Positions 37,807 through 45,373 of a DNA stretch of 45,373 nucleotides are shown here, one piece after another; within the stretch, counting starts at the first letter, position 1; every line of letters begins with the position of its first letter. Position numbers and translations under genes: made by a program. The notes beneath the pieces were generated by a model that had not been told where the DNA came from, did no database searches, and saw only the letters and a program-made list of their open reading frames with translations. Source of the stretch: a virus; IMG/VR virus record IMGVR_UViG_3300017598_000369, positions 1 to 45,373 of that record. One strand, 5' to 3'.

Positions 37807-38371
37807 TATTTATCCCTTGCTACATGGTTATAATCAGCTTCGTAATCCATACATTCATGCAATTCCAAAAACACTTCCCAAGGCATTGTAATTGCTTCTG
37901 TGTATGTACATTTGCCACTCAAAATAGGCCCCCAAAAAAACCAATCAATATCATCATCGCCTAACTTATTTACAATTGAATCAGATTCTTTGAATCGTCT
38001 TTGTCGGTATTCTCGGCCCCTTGTGGCTTTCCCAAATAAATTTCGATCCCCTCTTTAAAGATATTCATTTCCAATTCATCATCATGTTCGAAACAATTGC
38101 CAAAAGCGTTAAAAGCTGTTAATGCATTACCATCACCTTTTATGGTTGTAAGAGAAAATATAAGGTCTCTTACTTCGTCGTAAAAATCATGGTTCATCAT
38201 TACTGCTACATCTTTTATTTCTTGTACTTGCTTTTCGTCATCTGATAGATTTGATTCTACACTAGAAATGGAAGCTGACATTGCTGCCAACCTCCGTCTT
38301 AAGAGTGACCTCTTTCTATTGTCTATTCTTGAAAATGTTACTTCGTAATTTCCTATTTGTTTTACCTGCAT
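37806..38371 (-). CDS. Tail assembly chaperone, -1 frameshift product
   Basis: Start at 38371 in frame 0 to codon 115 (Lys, 38029-38027), then a -1 slip on GGGAAAG (38033-38027) and on in the -1 frame to TAA at 37808-37806. The extension is 73 residues with real-protein character (GDDDIDWFFWGPILSGKCTY, TMPWEVFLELHECMDYEADY), for a 188-residue product. The slippery G GGA AAG is the lambda G/GT heptamer in the same phase. Position directly before the tape measure is diagnostic. Confidence 0.88.
37970..38371 (-). CDS. Tail assembly chaperone, frame-0 product
   Basis: 133 residues (MQVKQIGNYEVTFSRIDNRK), ending DDSKNLIQL. Helical body with VRDLIFSLTTIKGDGNALTA. This is the short, abundant form; the longer form arises by frameshifting at 38033-38027. 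Such pairs bind the tape measure and guide tube assembly. It follows the tube gene. Confidence 0.85.
   Translation of the reverse strand: MQVKQIGNYEVTFSRIDNRKRSLLRRRLAAMSASISSVESNLSDDEKQVQEIKDVAVMMNHDFYDEVRDLIFSLTTIKGDGNALTAFNAFGNCFEHDDELEMNIFKEGIEIYLGKPQGAENTDKDDSKNLIQL
38027..38033 (-). other. Programmed -1 frameshift slippery site
   Basis: Minus-strand GGGAAAG, phased G GGA AAG, preceded by TTT so that T TTG GGA is also slippery. No strong downstream stem is obvious. Both neighbouring frames are coding across the overlap. Confidence 0.85.
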
Positions 38372-38398
38372 AATCTTTGCCCTCGATTATTGTTATTA

Positions 38399-38797
38399 TT
38401 AATTTCCGCCTTCTACCATAACTTGATATTTTCCAACTAGAGTCCACACCCTATCACTTACAGCATCCTTTGCAAAAGTCATTGTCGGTCTTTTCTCAAA
38501 AGTCATTTCTGCTGCTACAAAAGAACTGTTACCAGAAAGATCAAGCACACCAACCGGAATTGGTGCATCTAATACATATAGCGCATTGAGTGTACCGTTA
38601 TCGACTGCTGTTTGATCCATTGTAATTGTTACTCTAACATGATCATAATCAGCCCTTTTTGTGCTAACAAAACCACCGTCCGCATCGCCTGACGCAACGT
38701 TTTTATCATTTAGTGGCTCAATAGATATTTCATTTTTACCCTCGAGGTTAAACCCACCAACATTGAGTATCACTTCACCTGGTGCATATTGTCTCAT
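38399..38797 (-). CDS. Tail tube protein (DUF3277-like)
   Basis: 132 residues. ILNVGGFNLEGKNEISIEPL, VRVTITMDQTAVDNGTLNAL and AEMTFEKRPTMTFAKDAV match DUF3277 tube proteins found after DUF3383 sheaths. It polymerises as hexameric rings inside the sheath. Follows the sheath gene by 10 bases. Confidence 0.88.
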   Translation of the reverse strand: MRQYAPGEVILNVGGFNLEGKNEISIEPLNDKNVASGDADGGFVSTKRADYDHVRVTITMDQTAVDNGTLNALYVLDAPIPVGVLDLSGNSSFVAAEMTFEKRPTMTFAKDAVSDRVWTLVGKYQVMVEGGN

Positions 38798-38807
38798 AAT
38801 TTACCCC

Positions 38808-40214
38808 CTATACAGCTAACTTATAGCTAATTGAAATTTTTGAAATTGCTCCCGCTGCTGTTCCATCGCCTTGGATACCATCAAACCAACGAGCTGCTTT
38901 TTTAGTTGCATCATAGCCATCCAAATCAGGCATTGTAACAACAACTGTTCCGGGTACTATAGCGTTAACTTGCACACCGTAAATATCCATAATTGATTCT
39001 ATTTTTGTTTTAATTGCGAAACTACCTCTAGCGTCAAAAGATATTTTCTTTTGTGATTTAAGTAGCTGATAAACGCCCTCAGTTGTTCTAGCACTTAGAA
39101 AGTCAGAGAGTGCAGCAAAATCAATAAATTGGCCTGAAGATGTTAAACCGCCCTGATCTCCAGATTGACCCGCAAAAGTACCAGGCACAACAACGTCGTC
39201 ACCATCGTTGAGAAATAGATTAAGATTATAGCTGATTAAATTGGAAATATTAGTATCAGAAAGAGTGTCACCCGTAATTCCATTTAATGGATAATAACAA
39301 GTATTAATGCTATAGAGATTATCAGGAAGTGTAGCCCCTACCCAAGCGCAATTGGCATAAGTTCCTGCCAACTCATTATAACATAAAATTTGATTTTCAT
39401 AACCAAGTGCGTCAAGTCCTTCGGCCACATTATCTGCAGTCTTGGATTTAACTTCTGAATCTCTTGTTAGATAGTAAAAAAGTTTCTTTTCTGCGCTTGT
39501 TAAAGCTGCAAGTTCAAGAATATCCGCTTTTGTTTCTGTACCAGGTAGACAAACATAAAAATCATTGTCGGCTGCTTTTACTGCTGCATATGCTTCACTC
39601 CAAGTTTCAACTGCGCTTCCGTATGCGTCTTGTGTGGCTGTTCCAGTTGTTACACTAGTGAGTGCAGAAACATCAACCGCACTGCATTGAAAGTCAATTG
39701 CTGCATCAGCTCCATCAAATTCAATATCAAATCCAAGTTTATCTGCTGCTTGAGTACCGTTTAAGGTGACTGCAACACTTGCAATATTAGCCATAGCTTC
39801 AAGAGCTGTCTCAATGTCCACTGCTGCATCATCATAGTCAATCGCTCCTGATGTAACCGCTGCAGCACCATCTTTGCTAATATCAAGTGTAAAGGTTCCT
39901 GCTGTTGCGTTAGCATCAAAAGTAATAGAAATAACAGCGTTATTATCACTTAATTTTCTTCCTACTTTAACAGTAGGTACACTCTTACCATCTTTACTAA
40001 CTTGATCAAAAATCGCCTTCCCCATCAAGTATTCTCGGTCTGTTGAAATGTATCCTGCGGACAGTATTGAAGCCGCTGAAGTAAAAGTGTCAACCCTATT
40101 TTCACTTCTAATACTTTCACTCAAAATTAGTGGCACACCAAAACCCTGCTGACTAACAACAGCGTCTCCAATTGTTATGGAAACTGGCACCACATCGTCA
40201 ATTCTAAAGCCCAT
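38808..40214 (-). CDS. Tail sheath protein (DUF3383-like) with inserted domain
   Basis: 468 residues. Sheath parts: VSITIGDAVVSQQGFGVPLI near 11, SAGYISTDREYLMGKAIFDQ near 52, and C-terminal QVNAIVPGTVVVTMPDLDGY, ATKKAARWFDGIQGDGTAAG. Residues ~94-197 are an extra beta domain (TAGTFTLDISKDGAAAVTSG, VDIETALEAMANIASVAVTL). It drives contraction. AGGAGG precedes the ATG. The insertion may decorate the sheath exterior. Confidence 0.92.
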   Translation of the reverse strand: MGFRIDDVVPVSITIGDAVVSQQGFGVPLILSESIRSENRVDTFTSAASILSAGYISTDREYLMGKAIFDQVSKDGKSVPTVKVGRKLSDNNAVISITFDANATAGTFTLDISKDGAAAVTSGAIDYDDAAVDIETALEAMANIASVAVTLNGTQAADKLGFDIEFDGADAAIDFQCSAVDVSALTSVTTGTATQDAYGSAVETWSEAYAAVKAADNDFYVCLPGTETKADILELAALTSAEKKLFYYLTRDSEVKSKTADNVAEGLDALGYENQILCYNELAGTYANCAWVGATLPDNLYSINTCYYPLNGITGDTLSDTNISNLISYNLNLFLNDGDDVVVPGTFAGQSGDQGGLTSSGQFIDFAALSDFLSARTTEGVYQLLKSQKKISFDARGSFAIKTKIESIMDIYGVQVNAIVPGTVVVTMPDLDGYDATKKAARWFDGIQGDGTAAGAISKISISYKLAV

Positions 40215-40227
40215 TTAAGCCTCCTAT

Positions 40228-40716
40228 TTAATCGTTTGTGTCAAAATCTTTATCCAAAATCGCACCGCTTGCACGGTCTATATATCCAATATTACTGGTT
40301 ATATCTTTCGCATAACCTAGAGTAATATCTAATGCGTATCTTTGCTCCCACTTACCATCTATATGTATAGACAGTGGTATAGGATCACTAATTGCTCTCA
40401 AGTACAAACCAGACTCTTTTAATAGGTCTATTTGTACTTGATTATAGAACCCGTCTGAAACAGAATCTATAATGTCGCCTGCTGTACTGCCATAGGAACT
40501 GATAGAAACAGTCATAAGCTTTTTTAAGTGCTTAGTAAAGTTGTCATCTCCATCACTTGTTCTTGATGGGTAGCCCTCAGTAATTCCAAAACTAATTACA
40601 TTAAACGCAACATATGGTAGAGAAGGACTTAATATATCTTGCTCAGCCAATACAACCGTTTGACCAGTTATATTAATCAAGAATGTTCCGATTGCGTCTT
40701 CGTAAGTACTAAGCAT
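40228..40716 (-). CDS. Neck/tail terminator protein (LIC_12616-like)
   Basis: 162 residues. LPYVAFNVISFGITEGYPSR, TVSISSYGSTAGDIIDSVSD and LPLSIHIDGKWEQRYALDIT-like segments (here PLSIHIDGKWEQRYALDITL) resemble the neck terminator family. It caps the tube at the head end. Overlaps its neighbour by 8 bases; precedes the sheath gene. Confidence 0.78.
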   Translation of the reverse strand: MLSTYEDAIGTFLINITGQTVVLAEQDILSPSLPYVAFNVISFGITEGYPSRTSDGDDNFTKHLKKLMTVSISSYGSTAGDIIDSVSDGFYNQVQIDLLKESGLYLRAISDPIPLSIHIDGKWEQRYALDITLGYAKDITSNIGYIDRASGAILDKDFDTND

Positions 40717-41032
40717 CTATTTTCTCCACTAAGCATTTATAGTGTTTTAAAAAGTCTTCTCGTGTGCGGTCGTATGTCACACTAACTTCAAACTGTTCAC
40801 CATCTATAATTAGGATATCCTGTAACTGCATCGGTGTAGTAGTGTATATTTTTTTCCACTCTTTATCACGCCTGTTTTCAGGTAAATTCTGAATCTCAAA
40901 ACCATTTAATGGATGGATACCTGCTTTTATATTTACGTCTGCAGCGTAGGTTTTACCACCGCGAACGCCAACATAAGCAATGCCTGTATATTCTTTCCTT
41001 GCTATGGTCTCATTCATGAAAAACAGCGTCAT
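40709..41032 (-). CDS. Head-tail connector/stopper-like protein
   Basis: 107 residues. Beta-rich (TGIAYVGVRGGKTYAADVNI, MQLQDILIIDGEQFEVSVTY). In this position between the terminator and the gp10-like protein, a head-closure or stopper protein is expected. Start overlaps the previous stop (ATGA); an internal ATG at codon 6 is possible. Assigned by position. Confidence 0.65.
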   Translation of the reverse strand: MTLFFMNETIARKEYTGIAYVGVRGGKTYAADVNIKAGIHPLNGFEIQNLPENRRDKEWKKIYTTTPMQLQDILIIDGEQFEVSVTYDRTREDFLKHYKCLVEKIDA

Positions 41033-41505
41033 TTAATAACCTTCTTTTTGAAATCAATAAATCTAGCCATCTGACCAGTGTCGGTTAAAGGTGGTTTACC
41101 TGCTCCCTTTTTCGCTATTGTACTAGGAGCATTAGGTGTGGCCCAATTAGCCGCATCTTTTATTTTCTTCTGGATCATAGATCTGATTATTAATCCTATT
41201 CTGGCTAACATTTTGCTGATTGTTTGCTTACCATCAATGGCTTTATTTTCCTCTTTTGCAATTGCATTAATTATTTTATCTTTATTTTCATCTATTGTTG
41301 ATCTCATAAAAGACCTTTCCGGCGTGGTTAAAGTTCCAAATTCATTTTCAATTGCTATTTCTGCCAAATCCATCATATCACCATCTTCACTAATATGCAT
41401 CTTTTCACCGTGAAAATATCCTATTTCAACTTCACCGGATTTTCCAAGTGCTTTTGCTAAATCTTTAAACCCATGATCTATATCTATAATGGTTGTATTA
41501 GCCAT
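41029..41505 (-). CDS. Tail completion / HK97 gp10-like protein
   Basis: 158 residues. ENEFGTLTTPERSFMRSTID near 74 is the IP.R-FMR motif of gp10/virion-morphogenesis proteins; the end GAGKPPLTDTGQMARFIDF is also typical. It helps join tail to head. The ATG overlaps the upstream stop, and starts MANTT like the upstream gene. Confidence 0.82.
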   Translation of the reverse strand: MANTTIIDIDHGFKDLAKALGKSGEVEIGYFHGEKMHISEDGDMMDLAEIAIENEFGTLTTPERSFMRSTIDENKDKIINAIAKEENKAIDGKQTISKMLARIGLIIRSMIQKKIKDAANWATPNAPSTIAKKGAGKPPLTDTGQMARFIDFKKKVIK

Positions 41506-41867
41506 TAATTAAACCTCACGTAACGATATCTTCTATTCAACCTTATGAACTCAAGACCGTACTTTGTGCTACCTAGAGCCATATCTGAGCTATCAGGATT
41601 AGTCTTGTTTGCATATTCACGCTCAACATCACCAACACGCTCTCTTTCTACTGCTCCACCTGTTGATCCTGAAGAAGTAGACTCATCTAGCATGGTTACG
41701 AAATGCGCTACATAGTACCTCTGCAAAATCTCTTGATAGGCACTTGCACAATAATTTTCATCAATTACCAATGCAGCATCAGCCAACATTAATGTGAAAA
41801 GATCGTTGCTTGCTGTACTTAATTCAGGTGCAATTAATAGTACGTCAGCTTTGGTTGTATTAGCCAT
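41505..41867 (-). CDS. Head-tail adaptor (DUF4054-like)
   Basis: 120 residues. Helical: FTLMLADAALVIDENYCASA, LQRYYVAHFVTMLDESTSSG, then VGDVEREYANKTNPDSSDMA and LGSTKYGLEFIRLNRRYRYV. This is the DUF4054 adaptor pattern. It binds the portal ring. Overlaps the upstream gene by 8 bases. Confidence 0.82.
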   Translation of the reverse strand: MANTTKADVLLIAPELSTASNDLFTLMLADAALVIDENYCASAYQEILQRYYVAHFVTMLDESTSSGSTGGAVERERVGDVEREYANKTNPDSSDMALGSTKYGLEFIRLNRRYRYVRFN

Positions 41868-42267
41868 TATTTATATCCTTATCATTTTTCTTTTTAATCT
41901 TAATATCTTTTTTTAGCATCATTTTGTTGATCCCAAATTCATTAATATAAGCGTCAACTTCATCGCTTGTCACAATTCTGCGCCCGTAAGAGTCACGGCT
42001 TCTATTATCTTTATCACCAGTTTTTATATATTTCTTTCCTTTATCATCCACATAAACATCTGAATAATCTTCAAAAGCTATATCTTTAATAGCATCATCT
42101 GAAATTCTAAAACCCTTTGATTTGTCAACTTTTTCTTTTAATTTTTTATCTGTTGATTCAAACAATATACTATCATCATCCTCAAGAAGATAACTAAACT
42201 TCTTACCTTCGCCATGCAATCTTTTAATGTCTGAAGCTTCAAAATTTTCCATCAATATTCTTGCCAT
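41860..42267 (-). CDS. Hypothetical head/neck protein
   Basis: 135 residues (MARILMENFEASDIKRLHGE). Highly charged, with a Lys-rich C-terminus (KKDIKIKKKNDKDINNG). Between head-spike and adaptor genes; a virion role is likely from position only. Not recognised. Confidence 0.72.
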   Translation of the reverse strand: MARILMENFEASDIKRLHGEGKKFSYLLEDDDSILFESTDKKLKEKVDKSKGFRISDDAIKDIAFEDYSDVYVDDKGKKYIKTGDKDNRSRDSYGRRIVTSDEVDAYINEFGINKMMLKKDIKIKKKNDKDINNG

Positions 42268-42279
42268 TATTTCCCTCTA

Positions 42280-42927
42280 TTATGTTTTAGATAATTCTTG
42301 CTCACTGCCCAACGAATCTTTTTGGTAGTGTATATCAACTTCAAGCAAATATACATCCTCTGTAAAATTATTAGCAACACTTACGTCTCTTGTTAAACTA
42401 CATAAAATCATAGTACTAACGTCATCGATTGTACTGCCGCTTATTGTTCCTAAAGGTACATAACCATGTAAATTTGCTAATTCATTTTGCATATCTGCTG
42501 TAATAGTTAGTGTTGACTCTGCTGGAAAAGCGTCGCTTAAATTAGCTATACAATATGTCATATCAAACTTTATATTTTCAACTCCAGAACCGGAACCGGC
42601 AACAGGTAATGTCATGTGCATGTGTGGCCTTAAATCACTACCTAATTTGTAATCGTGGGGGAGCTGTACAACAAAAGTGATTCCTTGGTCAACATTGTCT
42701 TGAAATTTCAATACAACAGTACTTTTAAAAATTTGATCTTTTGCTTCCTTCCCAGGGATTTTCTTTGAAGCTGATGGAGGAAATCTTAGATCGTCCCATG
42801 TTGCAGTATCACCGTTTTGCCTAACACCCTGCGTTTTATTTAATTCTACATTGTTTGTAGAATCACCACTTTTTATACCATCAGGAGTATTTAATGGGTT
42901 TTGTAGTGCATCGCCTATAATAGTCAT
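42280..42927 (-). CDS. Structural beta-sandwich protein with PHMH motif
   Basis: 215 residues. The motif LRPHMHMTLPVAGSG near 97 and surrounding strands (GITFVVQLPHDYKLG, ENIKFDMTYCIANL) are common in phage virion proteins of unknown role. N-terminus DDLRFPPSASKKIPGKEAKD is also typical. Probably a jelly-roll on head or neck. AGGAGA upstream. Confidence 0.75.
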   Translation of the reverse strand: MTIIGDALQNPLNTPDGIKSGDSTNNVELNKTQGVRQNGDTATWDDLRFPPSASKKIPGKEAKDQIFKSTVVLKFQDNVDQGITFVVQLPHDYKLGSDLRPHMHMTLPVAGSGSGVENIKFDMTYCIANLSDAFPAESTLTITADMQNELANLHGYVPLGTISGSTIDDVSTMILCSLTRDVSVANNFTEDVYLLEVDIHYQKDSLGSEQELSKT

Positions 42928-42937
42928 TTATATTCTC

Positions 42938-43450
42938 CTAGTCGAAAAATTCTGAAATAGTTGTAGTATAACTATAGAATGTTATTTTATCGCCGTCATC
43001 ATTTGCTGTCGCCATTAATTGAATTTCATCGTCAGTTGCCAGTTCAACAACAGTCGTTCCACTTAAATTATATTGTTGACCTAGATTTTTTAAAAAAGTA
43101 CTCATAACTGAAGAACTTACCAAAACCCCATTTTTAAAAATTGAACAATGTACAGTTGCATTCTTGGAGTCGCAAGATAATGACGCGTGCCAGTCGATTT
43201 CAAAATATTGAGTTAAAGAGTCTGAATATTTAATACCTGGAGTATATGTAGTAGCTACACCAAAACACTCTATTGGTGCGTTGGTAAACGTCCCTAAAAC
43301 AGGATAATAAGTCCCTGCTGTGGTTATAGTTGTATCAGCCTGAGCAGAAAGAGCAGCGAAAATACCACATTTCTTCCCAGTTATATTACCTGTTGCGTTG
43401 ATATTATTCACGTTTGCGCTATCTGCTATTGTATTTTTAAAAGTTGACAT
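42938..43450 (-). CDS. TNF/C1q-like structural protein
   Basis: 170 residues. N-terminal ANVNNINATGNITG may be a short trimeric stalk. The rest (TITTAGTYYPVLGTF, YFEIDWHASLSCDSKNATVH, DDEIQLMATANDDGDKITFY) fits a TNF/C1q-like jelly roll, a common trimeric head-fibre tip. It belongs to the presumed head-spike cluster. Confidence 0.72.
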   Translation of the reverse strand: MSTFKNTIADSANVNNINATGNITGKKCGIFAALSAQADTTITTAGTYYPVLGTFTNAPIECFGVATTYTPGIKYSDSLTQYFEIDWHASLSCDSKNATVHCSIFKNGVLVSSSVMSTFLKNLGQQYNLSGTTVVELATDDEIQLMATANDDGDKITFYSYTTTISEFFD

Positions 43451-44778
43451 TACTCACTGCTCCATACTGGATAATTATTTAAATCATATACGTAATCGCC
43501 ATTAACATCTGTAATTAGATTGTCACCGTTATTCACATATCTATGTATACCCACCGCTTGTAATCCTTCAGGTGGTGTCGTAAACAATAGCATATTTTTA
43601 TACTGATATTCTGTAGAAACGTCAATAAACAGATAATTACCTCTCTCAGCAATCATGTCATCATAACTCTGTGCTATACCGTAACTAGTTGTTACATCAT
43701 GCAGTATATGCTCAGTATCAGCCGCTTGAACCAATGCGTCTACGTTCCACGCTTGATCACCCGTATCGAACGTTGTAGCACCTAGAATCCACTTAGTCTC
43801 TACACCGTTGTTGTAAGTACCTGCAGGGTGTGAAGATTGTTTGGTATAGCTTACAATTGAAGCAACTACAGGAACGCCCGCCACGTATGGAACATATATT
43901 TCTAATAGTCCTGTTGCGTCGTCTGTGTAGCGGTCCGCACCGTATATTTCGTTATAATTAAAATCATCTTGAGTGTTATATAATCCTAAGCCTGTTCCAC
44001 TGGCAGATACGACTAAGTGTTCTCCACCTATTACATCATAAGCATATTTAACACTACCCTCTGCAAGTGTATATCGACTCTCTTGCTTAATTGAGTCGTC
44101 GGATGGATCTGTCATTTTAATATAAGTATTATATATATCGCATTTGCTAGGCACTTGAATACTACCTGCGTCAGTCGCTCCGATTGCTAAAGATGTTGTA
44201 TTATTTACCAGATCGTTTGTAGAGTGTGTGGATACATCAATACTGCTCCCAACTTGAACATCATCTAAGAATATATCAAGATTTCCTGATCGATCTAGTA
44301 TTACATATATTTCGTGGAAAAGACCATCTGCAAAACTAGCTTCAGGAATTGTTGGTGTTATGATGGCTGATTCTCCCATGGGCTGGAACGCAAAAACAAT
44401 ACCATTTAAATCCTGATCTGACAGTAGTCCCCACTTACCGTCATTTGTCCCTGCTCCGATGACCATTTTTCCTGTAATAACACGATATGAGTTGGCAGTC
44501 CATCCAACCGGGAATCTAACATTGACTCTTAATTCAAGATCGTATGTTTTTAGGTCAAATTTACTTGTGTCGTCTATTGTATACCAGTCGCTCGAATTTG
44601 GATTATAGCAATAACTATTAACTAATCTAGCCGGTTCAAGTGTAGCTGTGTTTTTATCCAAACTAGTCAATTCGTCCGTACTAAATCCCAGATTGCTGAA
44701 TGTCCACGATAAGGCAGACTTTAAAAGCCTACCTATCGCACTAGACGACCGTCTATATATAGTGTTTAAATAAAACAT
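43450..44778 (-). CDS. LamG-like head spike or fibre protein
   Basis: 442 residues. Residues ~70-230 form a concanavalin/LamG-like fold: DLELRVNVRFPVGWTANSYR, GLFHEIYVILDRSGNLDIFL, NNTTSLAIGATDAG. This domain binds sugars or proteins. C-terminal half is unassigned. Four bases after the spike-base gene, which suggests it mounts on that base on the capsid. Confidence 0.75.
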   Translation of the reverse strand: MFYLNTIYRRSSSAIGRLLKSALSWTFSNLGFSTDELTSLDKNTATLEPARLVNSYCYNPNSSDWYTIDDTSKFDLKTYDLELRVNVRFPVGWTANSYRVITGKMVIGAGTNDGKWGLLSDQDLNGIVFAFQPMGESAIITPTIPEASFADGLFHEIYVILDRSGNLDIFLDDVQVGSSIDVSTHSTNDLVNNTTSLAIGATDAGSIQVPSKCDIYNTYIKMTDPSDDSIKQESRYTLAEGSVKYAYDVIGGEHLVVSASGTGLGLYNTQDDFNYNEIYGADRYTDDATGLLEIYVPYVAGVPVVASIVSYTKQSSHPAGTYNNGVETKWILGATTFDTGDQAWNVDALVQAADTEHILHDVTTSYGIAQSYDDMIAERGNYLFIDVSTEYQYKNMLLFTTPPEGLQAVGIHRYVNNGDNLITDVNGDYVYDLNNYPVWSSE

Positions 44779-44781
44779 TAA

Positions 44782-45048
44782 TTATTCCTTATGTGCAAGC
44801 ATATTACTTGCTGAAGTTCCAGTCTTATAAACCTTAGTTACCAATACAGGTAGAAATTGACCATCTGCGAAATTCTTATATGTAACTGTTGTTCCAGATA
44901 GTGTATCAACTTTTACATCACCACCAGTTCCAATATAAAGAACTGAAGGAGTGGAAAGAGTGTCATCTGCTGCGGAAATATCAACCGCTCTAGCATGTCT
45001 CAGTAGTGCAAATCTCAAAGATTGATCGGCTTTGTTTCCAACGCTCAT
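44782..45048 (-). CDS. Head spike base protein (Rcc01079-like)
   Basis: 88 residues. VLYIGTGGDVKVDTLSGTTV, then TYKNFADGQFLPVLVTKVYK and TGTSASNMLA match the small spike-base family known from the Rhodobacter gene transfer agent (Rcc01079). It likely sits on capsid vertices and holds the fibre coded next. ATG overlaps the upstream stop. Confidence 0.8.
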   Translation of the reverse strand: MSVGNKADQSLRFALLRHARAVDISAADDTLSTPSVLYIGTGGDVKVDTLSGTTVTYKNFADGQFLPVLVTKVYKTGTSASNMLAHKE

Positions 45049-45239
45049 TTGTCACCTCTTTTTTTTCTTTTCTTTTTCTTCACTATTACAGGCTCTTCCA
45101 CTACTGCAGGTTCCACTTTTTTTTCAGCTTCAGCTTTCTTTTCATCTTCAAGTTTCTTTTCATCTTCAAGTTTCTTCTTCTCTTCAGCTTCCTTTTGAGC
45201 TTGGATTCTTCTAGATTTATTAAATGCCATTAATCCCAT
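45045..45239 (-). CDS. Low-complexity charged protein
   Basis: 64 residues from ATG 45239 with GGGGTG five bases upstream; ATG 45230 (MAFNKSRRIQAQKEAEE) is an alternative. Residues 15-42 repeat Glu/Lys/Asp units (KKLEDEKKLEDEKKAEAEKK); the end is basic (VKKKKRKKRGDK). Located between decoration-like and spike-base genes, perhaps a flexible virion linker. Function unknown. Confidence 0.72.
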   Translation of the reverse strand: MGLMAFNKSRRIQAQKEAEEKKKLEDEKKLEDEKKAEAEKKVEPAVVEEPVIVKKKKRKKRGDK

Positions 45240-45249
45240 AATTCACCCC

Positions 45250-45373
45250 TTAATCTGAAAAAGTTTCAACTGAAGTTCCACCGGTTACGGTATAACCCAT
45301 AATGGTTAGATTGGCAACTGTTAACGTGTCAGTCTCTTTAGCTACTCCCGCTTCTGTGTCAGTAGATGCACCA
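45250..45373 (-). CDS. Repeated C-terminal end of the junction-spanning head gene
   Basis: Same frame as 1-774. It supplies the stop TAA (45252-45250) of the decoration-like gene and repeats its last 40 codons because of the 121-base overlap. Not a separate gene. Confidence 0.88.
   Translation of the reverse strand, partial: GASTDTEAGVAKETDTLTVANLTIMGYTVTGGTSVETFSD
45253..45373. repeat. Terminal direct repeat (right copy)
   Basis: Exact copy of 1-121. See the left copy. Confidence 0.93.

Overview
The window is a complete, circularly closed genome of a contractile-tailed bacteriophage. Its first 121 bases recur exactly as its last 121 (1-121 = 45253-45373), so the unit circle is 45,252 bp and one gene runs across the junction. 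The DNA is AT-rich by eye. Genes are packed, often with ATGA or TAATG overlaps, and carry strong AGGAGG-type ribosome binding sites. Promoters are perfect or near-perfect sigma-70 type (TTGACA, 16-17 bp, TATAAT or TACAAT). A lipoprotein-like signal, a secreted glucosaminidase and a spanin-like membrane protein favour a diderm host, but the host cannot be named. No integrase, excisionase, CI-like repressor, reverse transcriptase, CRISPR array, tRNA or DNA polymerase was recognised. The phage probably relies on host polymerase and shows no visible lysogeny module. No stretch longer than about 300 bases lacks a gene.

Layout. (a) 22.5-28 kb, plus strand: early DNA-metabolism operon with two DNA methyltransferases, a VirE-N/PriCT-2 primase-like protein, a RusA resolvase, an ERF annealing protein, Gp157 and an SSB-like DUF3127 protein, interspersed with tiny membrane and zinc-ribbon proteins. 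(b) 22.5-15.8 kb, minus strand: replication (initiator with iteron-like repeats, loader candidate, DnaB-type helicase), YopX, pentapeptide protein, GH108 lysozyme, TSP3-repeat lipoprotein and glucosaminidase. (c) 15.8-5.1 kb, minus strand: a probable 70-nt small RNA, small and large terminase, a long accessory stretch of small genes each with its own promoter, a metallophosphoesterase, portal and minor head protein. (d) 2.65-5.1 kb, plus strand: an inverted cassette of seven small genes, one a NUMOD4/HNH endonuclease, set inside the head module. (e) 2.5 kb leftward through the junction and 45.2-27.9 kb, minus strand: scaffold, major capsid, decoration-like protein, head-spike module, neck, sheath, tube, chaperone pair with a -1 frameshift, short tape measure, baseplate, tail proteins, and a spanin-like plus phospholipase A2-like pair at the end.

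How it works together. Two back-to-back promoter pairs (2560-2624 and 22513-22593) launch opposite transcription units, and the opposing units meet with overlapping 3' ends at 5094-5097 and 27944-27955. The most notable non-gene signals are: an 11-bp-period iteron array plus AT-rich tract inside the replication initiator gene (likely origin); a promoter-hairpin-U-tract unit making a small RNA rich in anti-Shine-Dalgarno sequence; twin 18-bp palindromes in front of one gene; a five-member promoter family sharing AAGTACAAT-type -10 regions; and a lambda-type GGGAAAG slippery site. The most notable protein oddity is a seven-repeat beta-propeller fused into the DUF2612 baseplate protein. About fifteen small genes (22-59 codons) were found by reading the sequence directly.
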